DNA from: an uncultured Photobacterium sp.
GTDB lineage: Bacteria > Pseudomonadota > Gammaproteobacteria > Enterobacterales > Vibrionaceae
Length of the DNA stretch: 45,099 bases
NCBI GenBank assembly: GCA_947039005.1
Contig: CAMQXY010000014.1
Coordinates: 1 to 45,099 of the forward strand
Direction: 5' to 3'
Shown: one piece after another, positions 17,860-25,686 of the stretch
How positions within the stretch are numbered: the stretch's first letter is position 1
How the letters are laid out: each line of letters starts with the position of its first letter
Program-made: the position numbers and the translations under genes
Notes under the pieces: model-generated
What the model was told of the DNA's origin: nothing
What the model saw: only the letters and a program-made list of their open reading frames with translations
The model's database searches: none

Positions 17860-19182
17860 TCACGAGGACTCTTTATTAATTACCGCTTCTCGGCTAGCAA
17901 TAAAGCCATAGAAGAAATAACCAAGCAACGTAATGATAGCACCATAGAATACAGCTTCTTCACCTGTAGAATATGCGCCATATATGCTATATAGAACGGC
18001 AACAGAACCAATAATAATACCGTTGTTATATTCTTTTTTATTAACATCTGCATTCCGCATAATAATACCGAGTGCAGTTAATGCTAATACATAAGGAACC
18101 ATATTAATAAATACGGCTAAGTTCACTAATACATTAAATTGTTTTAATAATGTCGGTGAAATAGTCATCACAGCGAGAATTAATTCAAACGCCAGCATAA
18201 TCATCATGCCTTTAAATGGCGCATCATATTTATTCACATCACCAAATATTTTAGGGAATAAACGCATATCCGCAGCAACTTTAGATACTTGCGCATTAGT
18301 AAACTGCCACCCAAGTAGTGAGCCTAAACAAGCCATAATTGCCATTGCAGTAATAATCTCACCGACTAATGGGCTAAACATTTGTGCGAAAACCAAACCA
18401 AATGGCGAATCCGATTTTGCTAAAATCTCATTAGGAATAATACCCTGAATAACCGTCGTTGAAGCAATATAGGTTGCAGCAGAAAATACAGTCGCCAACA
18501 TACACGCCAATGGGACATTTCGTTTTGGATTTTCAACAGTACCAGAGTTGGCACCTGCAGACTCAATCCCTAAAAATGCCCATAAAGTTAATGACATACC
18601 TGCATATATCGCGCTGCCAGCAGAGATATCATTTGGATTCCATGCCTCCGCAAATACTTTCGTATCAAACCAAAACCAACCAATAATAGATAAACCCAGT
18701 ACTGGAATAATAATCCCCCAAACGGTAATGGTTGATATCTGCCCTGTTATTTTAGCGCCCTTAACGTTAGCAAACATAGTAACAATTAATATAGCAATAA
18801 CACCAACAAAGGTATGAATAGGCGTTTCTTTTAACCACGGAATAAAATATTCCAAATAGCCAACACACGAAACAGCAATCGCTACTGCACTAATAACAAG
18901 ACACACATAGTAAGTATAAGAGGCTATAAAAAAACTGGATTTACCATGTGCTTTTTCAGCGTAGGCTGACATACCACCATCATCAGTACAATACATACCA
19001 CATTTAGCAAATGCATAAGCGATTGCTAGTGCTCCTATTGCAGTAACAGCCCATGCAAGTAAAGCGATTCCTCCTGTTGCAGCTAAACTGGAGGGTAATA
19101 ATATTATCCCCGACCCCATCATATTAACGGTAACTATGGTCGTTAATCCCATTAGTCCCATTTTGTTACTATTTGAACTCAT
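17860..19182 (-). CDS. Basic amino acid/polyamine antiporter, PotE-like, paired with adiA
   Basis: An APC-superfamily exchanger with about 12 membrane helices, 440 residues. Its sequence is closer to PotE (ornithine/putrescine) than to AdiC or CadB as I recall them: VNMMGSGIILLPSSLA, AKCGMYCTDDGGMSAYAEKAHGKS, ITGQISTITVWGIIIPVLGL, LWAFLGIESAGANSGTVENP and LGSLLGWQFTNAQV. The Trp and Glu of LWAFLGIES and the Trp of LGWQF are the residues used for substrate recognition in PotE. It precedes adiA on the same transcript, so the likely job is arginine uptake in exchange for agmatine during acid stress, but the protein itself does not settle the substrate. AAGG lies 11 nt before the ATG. Confidence 0.88.
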   Translation of the reverse strand: MSSNSNKMGLMGLTTIVTVNMMGSGIILLPSSLAATGGIALLAWAVTAIGALAIAYAFAKCGMYCTDDGGMSAYAEKAHGKSSFFIASYTYYVCLVISAVAIAVSCVGYLEYFIPWLKETPIHTFVGVIAILIVTMFANVKGAKITGQISTITVWGIIIPVLGLSIIGWFWFDTKVFAEAWNPNDISAGSAIYAGMSLTLWAFLGIESAGANSGTVENPKRNVPLACMLATVFSAATYIASTTVIQGIIPNEILAKSDSPFGLVFAQMFSPLVGEIITAMAIMACLGSLLGWQFTNAQVSKVAADMRLFPKIFGDVNKYDAPFKGMMIMLAFELILAVMTISPTLLKQFNVLVNLAVFINMVPYVLALTALGIIMRNADVNKKEYNNGIIIGSVAVLYSIYGAYSTGEEAVFYGAIITLLGYFFYGFIASREAVINKESS

Positions 19183-19419
19183 AGCGTAAACTACCTTATA
19201 GCTTATTAATTATCTTTAAAACAATATTAATTTGATGAAATTAGTCATCAATGTTTTATATCGAAACAAGTATAATTTAAAAAGTGAAGGTCGGTTTATT
19301 TGTTAATGATATATTAAATAATTTTTACTTAGATATAATAAAATAATCTTTTTTTTTGCATGTTGAATATATTTGAACTACCTTAATTTTTTATTTATTT
19401 ATCAACAAATAATACTCAT
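19183..19419. other. AT-rich control region of the antiporter-adiA operon
   Basis: About 240 bp of very AT-rich DNA with long A/T runs lies between the operon start and the terminator of the preceding gene. It must hold the operon promoter. I could not pick a convincing -35/-10 pair. The composition would suit H-NS silencing, which controls acid-induced decarboxylases elsewhere, but that is inference. Confidence 0.4.
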
Positions 19420-19458
19420 AAAAAAAAGCGTATAAAAGGATTTATCCCTCTATACGCT
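19420..19458 (-). terminator. Intrinsic terminator of the YbaY/META lipoprotein gene
   Basis: AGCGTATA / TATACGCT (19427-19434, 19451-19458) with an inner GGAT/ATCC pair is followed on the minus strand by seven Ts. It starts about 24 bp after the stop codon. Confidence 0.8.
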
Positions 19459-19481
19459 ATAATACATTATTTATTACATCA

Positions 19482-20324
19482 TTATTTTATTTTAAAAGTC
19501 GCAATAATATTCGCGTTACTATCTTTAATACTTAATATATTATTATTAATGCTATAAGTAGCAAATTTAGGTAATGTTGCTAAGAAGGCTTGCTCTAACT
19601 CCATACCATCCATACACATTTTACGTGTCGATGCCGCTTGACCTAATGTCAATGCTGTTGCCGTTTGAGATTCAACTGCACTGTGGAAATTATTACAGCC
19701 AGAAAAACCATTGGCACTTTTAGCAGTTGCATCAAACTGAATAAAAGCACTATCGCCACCAGCACCTGGTTTAACAGTTTGACCCGATAACGTGACTAAT
19801 TGCCATTGTGGCCCAGCAAGTGTTGGTTGACCCGCCTGTGGCGCTGCATTTTTAGCTGGCGCAACACGATCTAATTTAACCTCTAATGGCTGTTTGGCAT
19901 CAGCAGCAAATGGATCCATTGCCGACGTAGACGTCATGATCAATGTATTATCGACTTTTACCGTTGCACGTACATTATAACGGTGATTAGCTTTTACTTT
20001 ATTAGCATCATAGTTCAACGTAACAGGATAAGGTGGTGAACCCGCAATATCCATTGATTCAGTACTTAATGTTACTGATGGCGCATCTGCAAGTGATACA
20101 TCTTCAAGAGTAACATTCAAGACCGCACCAGGTGGTAGCATACGGCGATCTAAATAAATAACACTGATATCTAATGGTTTCATATCGGCTTTCTCTACTT
20201 TAACAACCGCAGCTGGCTGTTGAGGAGCACTTACAGTCGCTTCCTTATCATTACATGCTTGTAGCATTAATGCCGATAATATAACGGATGTTGCTACTAC
20301 TAATTTTTTCAATTTAAAAGCCAT
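19482..20324 (-). CDS. Envelope lipoprotein with YbaY and META domains
   Basis: A lipoprotein whose signal peptide ends in LMLQAC (lipid-modified Cys at about residue 24). Residues about 50-150 match the YbaY/YscW-type domain (ISVIYLDRRMLPPGAVLNV and a beta-rich stretch). After a Pro/Ala linker, about 170-280 form a META/HslJ domain with GPQWQLVTLSG, GFSGCNNFHS and the second Cys in STRKMCMDG; these two Cys probably form a disulfide. META domains occur in heat- and novobiocin-related HslJ. I place the start at the second of two adjacent ATGs, the better distance from AAGGAA. The precise function is unknown. Confidence 0.85.
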   Translation of the reverse strand: MAFKLKKLVVATSVILSALMLQACNDKEATVSAPQQPAAVVKVEKADMKPLDISVIYLDRRMLPPGAVLNVTLEDVSLADAPSVTLSTESMDIAGSPPYPVTLNYDANKVKANHRYNVRATVKVDNTLIMTSTSAMDPFAADAKQPLEVKLDRVAPAKNAAPQAGQPTLAGPQWQLVTLSGQTVKPGAGGDSAFIQFDATAKSANGFSGCNNFHSAVESQTATALTLGQAASTRKMCMDGMELEQAFLATLPKFATYSINNNILSIKDSNANIIATFKIK

Positions 20325-20533
20325 CATTTTTCCTTAAATTTACGTATGCTTATTTGAATAAATTACTCTACTTATTTTGAGTAATTCATCATTATTACAA
20401 CAGCAGCCTTAATAGTACATACCATGATTAGCAACTAACTTATATTTAATGCTATCATTTATTGATGTAATAATACAGCATTCAAAATAACAAATTTGGC
20501 AGAGATAAATCACATTATTATCATGATTACAGG

Positions 20534-21751
20534 CTATAAACGCTCACTTACAACACGATCTAAAGCTTCATAATAACCAAACACATCTTTGGTTTGTAAA
20601 TAACGACGTAACATATCAAAAAGTACGGTTGATATAATCCATCGGCGATCATAATTGTTATATTGACGTTTAAACGTTAACTGCTGACACCAACAACCAT
20701 CAGGGGTTGTCAGTCCTAACATAAATCCATTATCAGTTAATGATGGTCCGGTTGTTAAGGTATAAGTTGCTGGTGCATGTAAGTGCAATCGCTGTGCACG
20801 TAATGCAATTAAAGTCGCTAATTCGTCAGCACAAGCATTCTCATCGACCTTATCTGCCATAACTTCACTCACCGCTAATCTTGCACTTAATGATGACACA
20901 TCTTGTAACCAATTAATGGCAAACCCACCGGTGCTTTGTTCTGATAATGCGAGTGTGGCATCCTTGGGTAATAAGTTCGCAATCGTATTTAATAAATCAC
21001 AGCCCTCACCAACAATATTATCACCCAGTAATTCAGTCATTTTTGATAATAACACTATCGCTTGATGATCATCTTGAGGTGCAAATAACTTTATTTCAAT
21101 AAAAGGCAACGATGAGCGATAACCTAAGCTACAGCCCTCTGGCAGGACTAATGATTGAAACAGATCACTAATACCCGATTCAGATAAACCATAAGTATAA
21201 AGACGGTGGCAAACTTTACTGTCCATTACATTAAACATCGTCTGTAAGCGCGGTAATATTTGATCCTTCACCATGACTTTAAATTCACTTGGTACACCGG
21301 GCGTGAAAAATAACCACGCACGGTTTAACTGCATCATAAACCCACAGGCAGTACCAACAGGATTATCAATAAGTTCTGCACCTTCAGGCAGCATTGCTTG
21401 CTTAAGGTTAGCTGCAGGCATAACTCGACCAACCCTCTGATATTTCGCCGTCATTTCATCAACCCAAGCATCTGATTGCTCAAGACCAACATTGGCTGCC
21501 ATTGCAGCAGACGCCGCAGTAAGATCATCGGATGTTGGTCCTAAACCACCATTCACAATCACAATATCCGCACTTAAACTGCACATTTCAATTTCTTTAG
21601 CTAATGCTTCATAGTTATCGCCCACCGTCACTCGGCGTGTCATCGCAAAGCCTTGTTCAAAAAACTGAGCTGATAACCATGCAGCATTAGTATCTGTAAT
21701 ATCGCCATACAGCACTTCTTCACCCGTACTGATCATCACTACACTGAGCAT
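20534..21751 (-). CDS. yfaY: CinA-like protein (molybdopterin-binding-fold domain)
   Basis: A CinA-family protein of 405 residues. The N-terminal molybdopterin-binding (MoCF-like) fold is clear: MISTGEEVLYGDITDTNAAW, IVIVNGGLGPTSDDLTAAS, NPVGTACGFMM and FFTPGVPSEFKVMV. The C-terminal half corresponds to the nicotinamide-nucleotide amidase region but is diverged: the usual SxxS/T catalytic area appears as ALSEQSTGGFAINWL. E. coli YfaY is the best match in size and architecture. NMN deamidation or ADP-ribose pyrophosphatase activity is possible from the family but not shown. It is divergent from tyrP, with the TyrR site 120 bp upstream of its start. Confidence 0.85.
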   Translation of the reverse strand: MLSVVMISTGEEVLYGDITDTNAAWLSAQFFEQGFAMTRRVTVGDNYEALAKEIEMCSLSADIVIVNGGLGPTSDDLTAASAAMAANVGLEQSDAWVDEMTAKYQRVGRVMPAANLKQAMLPEGAELIDNPVGTACGFMMQLNRAWLFFTPGVPSEFKVMVKDQILPRLQTMFNVMDSKVCHRLYTYGLSESGISDLFQSLVLPEGCSLGYRSSLPFIEIKLFAPQDDHQAIVLLSKMTELLGDNIVGEGCDLLNTIANLLPKDATLALSEQSTGGFAINWLQDVSSLSARLAVSEVMADKVDENACADELATLIALRAQRLHLHAPATYTLTTGPSLTDNGFMLGLTTPDGCWCQQLTFKRQYNNYDRRWIISTVLFDMLRRYLQTKDVFGYYEALDRVVSERL

Positions 21752-21870
21752 GGTTGTTATTCCCTATAAAATATACGAATTGATTACAGTTTATGCCGAA
21801 CATGAAACCATGGACAGAATATTATGCATCGTCTTTATTATTGATTTTCTTTTTACTCACCAACAACAAG

Positions 21871-21888
21871 TGTAAATAAAATTTTACA
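21871..21888 (+). promoter_or_regulatory. TyrR box upstream of tyrP
   Basis: TGTAAATAAAATTTTACA is an exact match to the TyrR consensus TGTAAA-N6-TTTACA. It ends 13 bp before a TTGACA -35 element, so its centre is about 57 bp upstream of the expected transcription start, the position from which TyrR activates promoters. A weaker match (TGTAAA-N6-AAAACA) lies at 22052-22069. E. coli tyrP also has one strong and one weak box. Confidence 0.8.
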
Positions 21889-21901
21889 CAATAAAGATAA
21901 G

Positions 21902-21930
21902 TTGACAGTCACAAACTCTGTCGCTAATGT
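21902..21930 (+). promoter_or_regulatory. Putative tyrP promoter
   Basis: A consensus -35 TTGACA (21902-21907) is followed after 17 bp by TAATGT (21925-21930), a poor -10 as expected of an activated promoter. It would give a leader of about 240 nt. A TATATA at 22103-22108 could be a second promoter. Confidence 0.5.
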
Positions 21931-22108
21931 AGCGGCTAACAGCGACATCAAAATATCGTTAATTTGTTATTATATCTAGCTTAAAGAGAGTAAATGTGCA
22001 AAACATCCATCAGAACACTGCCTATCGATAGCCACAGTGGCTCAATCTAGGTGTAAACATTTTAAAACACTTCATCTCGATTATGCCATTGTGGCCTGCT
22101 TTATATAT

Positions 22109-22173
22109 AGGGAGCGACCACAGGTGTATTTATACCCCCTCCCAAGTTACATTTTTATCCTCTAGGGAGCGAC
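22109..22173 (+). promoter_or_regulatory. Duplicated AGGGAGCGAC element in the tyrP leader
   Basis: AGGGAGCGAC occurs at 22109-22118 and again at 22164-22173, where its GGGAG is the tyrP ribosome site (10 nt before the ATG). Between them CCCCCTCCC (22135-22143) can pair with either copy. The first pairing encloses a small GGTGT/TATACC hairpin. Mutually exclusive pairing could expose or hide the ribosome site. Confidence 0.45.
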
Positions 22174-22179
22174 ATAATC

Positions 22180-23394
22180 ATGTCTTTAAATAAAACATTC
22201 GGCAGTATGCTGATCATTGCTGGCACCACGATTGGTGCAGGTATGCTAGCTCTTCCTCTTGCATCCGCAGGATTAGGATTCACTACCGCTACAATTATCA
22301 TGATTGGTATGTGGGCACTAATGACCTACACCGCATTATTGATGTTAGAAGTCCATCAACATGCAGATGCTTCAGCGACACTCAATACATTGGCACACGA
22401 GTTATTAGGTCGTAAAGGTCAAGTCATCGCAACATTGGCTATGTTCTTTTTATTCTACGCATTATGTGCGGCCTACATTGCGGGTGGTGGTAGTCAATTA
22501 AGCGAAAAAATATCCACATGGACAGGCACTCCTGTTGCCCCACAAATTGGCGCTGTCATTTTTACCGTTGCGATTGCCTGTGTTGTATCAGTAGGAACAC
22601 ACAGTGTTGATATGGTTAACCGTATTCTTTTCACTGCAAAAGTCGTGGCTCTTGCTATTATGCTCGGGTTACTGTTACCACACGTTCAAGGACAGCACCT
22701 CGTCGAAATGCCAATTGAGAAAGGATTAATTCTTTCAGCTTTACCTGTTATTTTTACCTCTTTTGGTTTTCACGGTAGTATTCCATCGATTGTCCGTTAC
22801 ATTGGTATTGATATCAAGGCACTGAAAAAAATCATGATCTTTGGCTCTGCATTACCATTAATGGTCTACATTTTATGGCAACTGGCGAGTCAAGGGATAA
22901 TGAGCCAACCACAATTAATGGCAAATAGTACTCTTGGGGCATTTATTGGTAGTTTAAGCCAATTACTTCATAACCCAATGGTAGGCCAATCGGTGTCTAT
23001 CTTTGCAGATCTCGCATTAGCAACATCATTCCTTGGTGTAAGCTTAGGGCTGTTTGATTTTCTAGCAGATACCCTTAATCGTAGTAATCACTTTGCTGGT
23101 CGTGGACAAACGGCGTTAATCACATTTTTACCACCGCTTGCCTTTGCTATATTTTACCCTCAAGGGTTTATTATGGCATTAGGTTACGCTGCTATTTCAT
23201 TAGTTATTTTAGCTATCTTCTTACCCGTTGCCATGGTTAGAGCACAACGTAAAGCACAACAATCAATGCCAAACAGATCTGACTATGTTGTAAAAGGTGG
23301 ATCCTTTGCTTTATTTTTAGTGACTATCGTTGGAGTCGTTATTATTACAGCCCAGTTATTACAAATGATTAGAGTAATACCTACTCTTGATTAA
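22180..23394 (+). CDS. tyrP: Tyrosine-specific transporter
   Basis: An inner-membrane aromatic amino acid:proton symporter of the HAAAP family (TyrP, Mtr, TnaB), 404 residues with about 11 membrane helices. The N-terminus MSLNKTFGSMLIIAGTTIGA plus GMLALPLASAGLGF is characteristic, as are FTSFGFHGSIPSIVRYIG and FADLALATSFLGVSLGLFDFLAD. Its length matches E. coli TyrP (403), and the perfect TyrR box upstream supports tyrosine rather than tryptophan as substrate. Mtr and TnaB are the alternatives, but those are usually under Trp control. Confidence 0.9.
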   Translation: MSLNKTFGSMLIIAGTTIGAGMLALPLASAGLGFTTATIIMIGMWALMTYTALLMLEVHQHADASATLNTLAHELLGRKGQVIATLAMFFLFYALCAAYIAGGGSQLSEKISTWTGTPVAPQIGAVIFTVAIACVVSVGTHSVDMVNRILFTAKVVALAIMLGLLLPHVQGQHLVEMPIEKGLILSALPVIFTSFGFHGSIPSIVRYIGIDIKALKKIMIFGSALPLMVYILWQLASQGIMSQPQLMANSTLGAFIGSLSQLLHNPMVGQSVSIFADLALATSFLGVSLGLFDFLADTLNRSNHFAGRGQTALITFLPPLAFAIFYPQGFIMALGYAAISLVILAIFLPVAMVRAQRKAQQSMPNRSDYVVKGGSFALFLVTIVGVVIITAQLLQMIRVIPTLD

Positions 23395-23477
23395 ATCTGC
23401 AACGAACGCAACATTCGTCCGTTGTTATGAATAAGGTTCAAGCTACCTAGTTAAATTTTTAAGAAATATCCCCCTCG

Positions 23478-23503
23478 CACCGTTGATGTCTCTATCAACG
23501 GTG
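23478..23503 (+). terminator. Probable terminator of tyrP
   Basis: A perfect 10-bp stem, CACCGTTGAT / ATCAACGGTG, with a 6-nt loop lies 84 bp after the stop. The tail AATCCATTTCCTTTG is only moderately T-rich. A weaker imperfect hairpin (CAACGAACG / CGTCCGTTG) precedes it at 23400-23424. Confidence 0.6.
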
Positions 23504-23678
23504 AATCCATTTCCTTTGATTATTTTTTAACTGTCTAACAAAAACACACAATTATCCACCCACGCTATATGAAAGAATGAACTAATATCACGCAGTTATT
23601 ATAAAGGTATATTTTACCGTTCTTATTTCAGTTATTATTTTAAGTATTAATAGCAGAATAAAAAGAAAGAAGTCAGAG

Positions 23679-25649
23679 ATGGATCCATTCTCACCTCTAC
23701 ATTATCTTCAAAATCCAATATGGGTATTTGATGTAGATAATAAAAAAATCCTGTGGGCAAATGATAAATCACTACGCTTATGGGGAGCTGTATCTATTGA
23801 AGAACTCTTAAACCGTGATTTTAGTCAAGATATGTCAGCCGCAACAATTGCGACATTAATAGAATACCAACAAACTATTAAATTAAACAAAGTCATTAAA
23901 ACTTGGTGGCATTTCAATCCCAAAAAAATCACCAAAAATATGCTCTGTTTATTTTCAGAGATCCCCCTTGATGATGGTCGCATAGCCATGCTTATTGAAG
24001 TCATTGCCGATGAGTCTTCTTTACGCCGTGATCTCGCTTTCTCTGACTGCTCAAATTTAGCACTCCTCTTTGCGAGTGATGGTAACTTCATCAGTGCCAA
24101 TAATGCTTTTTCAAACAATTATGGGGATCATTTAATCGATCTTTCTGAGTTCACTGGTGACACTAACCTTTCACTACAATGGTTAGAAGATGCCAAGAAA
24201 AACAATCATTTCAAATGCAATCGCTTATGTTGGACAGGTCAACGTCATCATTGGTTTGATATTGAAGCTAAATGGTTAAATGATAATTCACAACTGTTAT
24301 TACAATTAGTCAATATCACCAAAGATAAAGAAAAACTCAACAAAGAAAAATACAATGCTGAACATGATTTTCTTACTGGATTAATGAATCGGCGTGGTAT
24401 CTCCGCAGCATTAAAAGCCAGCCATCATCACCTCTCACATTATAATTTACTATTTCTTGACCTTGATGGTTTCAAGCTCGTTAATGATTCTTATGGTCAT
24501 GCTGCTGGTGATAAATTACTACGTGCAGTGGCAATACGATTATTAAATGTCGTCAAAGATAGAGGTTTAGTTGCACGTTTTGGAGGAGATGAATTTATTA
24601 TTCAAATAGAAAAACGAAATTATACCACTATCGCTAATTTTGCGAATCAAATAATAGAAACACTCAATCGACCTTTTCATATTAAAGATATTGGCGAATT
24701 ATCGATTAGTTGCAGTATCGGCACCTCAAGTTACCCCGACGATGCTAATAATTTTGATACGCTAGTAACCCAAGCAGACATGGCGATGCACCGCGCCAAA
24801 CAACGTGGACGTAATTGTTATTATCCTTTTTTACAAGAAATGGCTGATGCGCTATATCGTAAAATGACCTTACGTCACCATTTATCACAAGCATTAGAAA
24901 ATCATGATTTCGAATTATATTATCAACCAATAATTAATTTAGAAAATCAGCAAGTAAAAGGTTTTGAAGCATTGATACGCTGGCATGATGAATCATTAGG
25001 CCAAGTTTCACCCGCTGAATTTATTCCATTAGCTGAAGAAACGGGCCAAATTGTGCCACTCGGATTATGGGTTTTACATCATGCTTGCCAACAACTGGCA
25101 TATTGGACTCAACATTATAAAAAATCTTTTATTATCAGCATTAATTTATCACGAGCACAATTACAGCCTAATTTAGCCGACACTATTCAGCAGATTATAA
25201 ACCAATATAATATCAATCCATCTCAACTTGCATTAGAAATAACTGAATCAGCCATGCTACAAGATTATTGTGAAACTAAACCCTGTTTAGATGCCTTAGC
25301 GGCAATGGGAATTGAGCTTTATTTAGATGATTTTGGTACTGGTTATTCTTCATTGTCACAATTACATGAGTTACCAATTAGTACCGTTAAGCTTGATCAA
25401 AGTTTTGTACGTGGAGAACACACAAGTAGCAAAGTTATTATTGAGGCAACTAAAGCTATATGCGATAAATTGAACTTAAAGATTGTTGCTGAAGGTGTTG
25501 AAAAACAAGCACAACTTGATTATATCATTCAATGTGGTTTTGATTATTGTCAAGGCTATTTCTTTAGTAAACCTATGCCCGTTCATGAACTCGAACAAAA
25601 ATATTTTCACACCAAAGTAACAGAGAAAACTGCACTGCTATCAGCCTAA
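23679..25649 (+). CDS. PAS-GGDEF-EAL cyclic-di-GMP enzyme
   Basis: A soluble dual-domain signalling protein of 656 residues. Residues about 1-115 look like a PAS sensor (LQNPIWVFDVDNKKILWAN) and about 120-215 like a second, weaker one. The GGDEF domain (about 225-385) has intact RFGGDEF (300-306) and metal-binding FLDLDGFKLVND. No RxxD inhibitory site precedes it: the four residues at that position are KDRG. The EAL domain (about 395-640) has FEALIRW, INLS, EITES, DDFGTGYSS (550-558), KLDQSF, AEGVE and QGYFFSKP, so both synthesis and hydrolysis look possible. No membrane helix is seen. It is a single-gene unit bounded by terminators; the sensed signal is unknown. Confidence 0.9.
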   Translation: MDPFSPLHYLQNPIWVFDVDNKKILWANDKSLRLWGAVSIEELLNRDFSQDMSAATIATLIEYQQTIKLNKVIKTWWHFNPKKITKNMLCLFSEIPLDDGRIAMLIEVIADESSLRRDLAFSDCSNLALLFASDGNFISANNAFSNNYGDHLIDLSEFTGDTNLSLQWLEDAKKNNHFKCNRLCWTGQRHHWFDIEAKWLNDNSQLLLQLVNITKDKEKLNKEKYNAEHDFLTGLMNRRGISAALKASHHHLSHYNLLFLDLDGFKLVNDSYGHAAGDKLLRAVAIRLLNVVKDRGLVARFGGDEFIIQIEKRNYTTIANFANQIIETLNRPFHIKDIGELSISCSIGTSSYPDDANNFDTLVTQADMAMHRAKQRGRNCYYPFLQEMADALYRKMTLRHHLSQALENHDFELYYQPIINLENQQVKGFEALIRWHDESLGQVSPAEFIPLAEETGQIVPLGLWVLHHACQQLAYWTQHYKKSFIISINLSRAQLQPNLADTIQQIINQYNINPSQLALEITESAMLQDYCETKPCLDALAAMGIELYLDDFGTGYSSLSQLHELPISTVKLDQSFVRGEHTSSKVIIEATKAICDKLNLKIVAEGVEKQAQLDYIIQCGFDYCQGYFFSKPMPVHELEQKYFHTKVTEKTALLSA

Positions 25650-25654
25650 TAAAT

Positions 25655-25679
25655 CCCCTATCATTATTGATAGGGGTTT
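25655..25679 (+). terminator. Intrinsic terminator of the GGDEF-EAL gene
   Basis: CCCCTATCA / TGATAGGGG forms a 9-bp stem with a TTAT loop followed by TTT, starting 5 bp after the stop codon. It lies just outside the end of the convergent methyltransferase gene. Confidence 0.75.
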
Positions 25680-25686
25680 CTAAATC

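Noticed and set aside
23552-23560. DnaA-box-like TTATCCACC upstream of the GGDEF-EAL gene
   Set aside because: One mismatch to consensus, isolated, and with no replication-related gene nearby.
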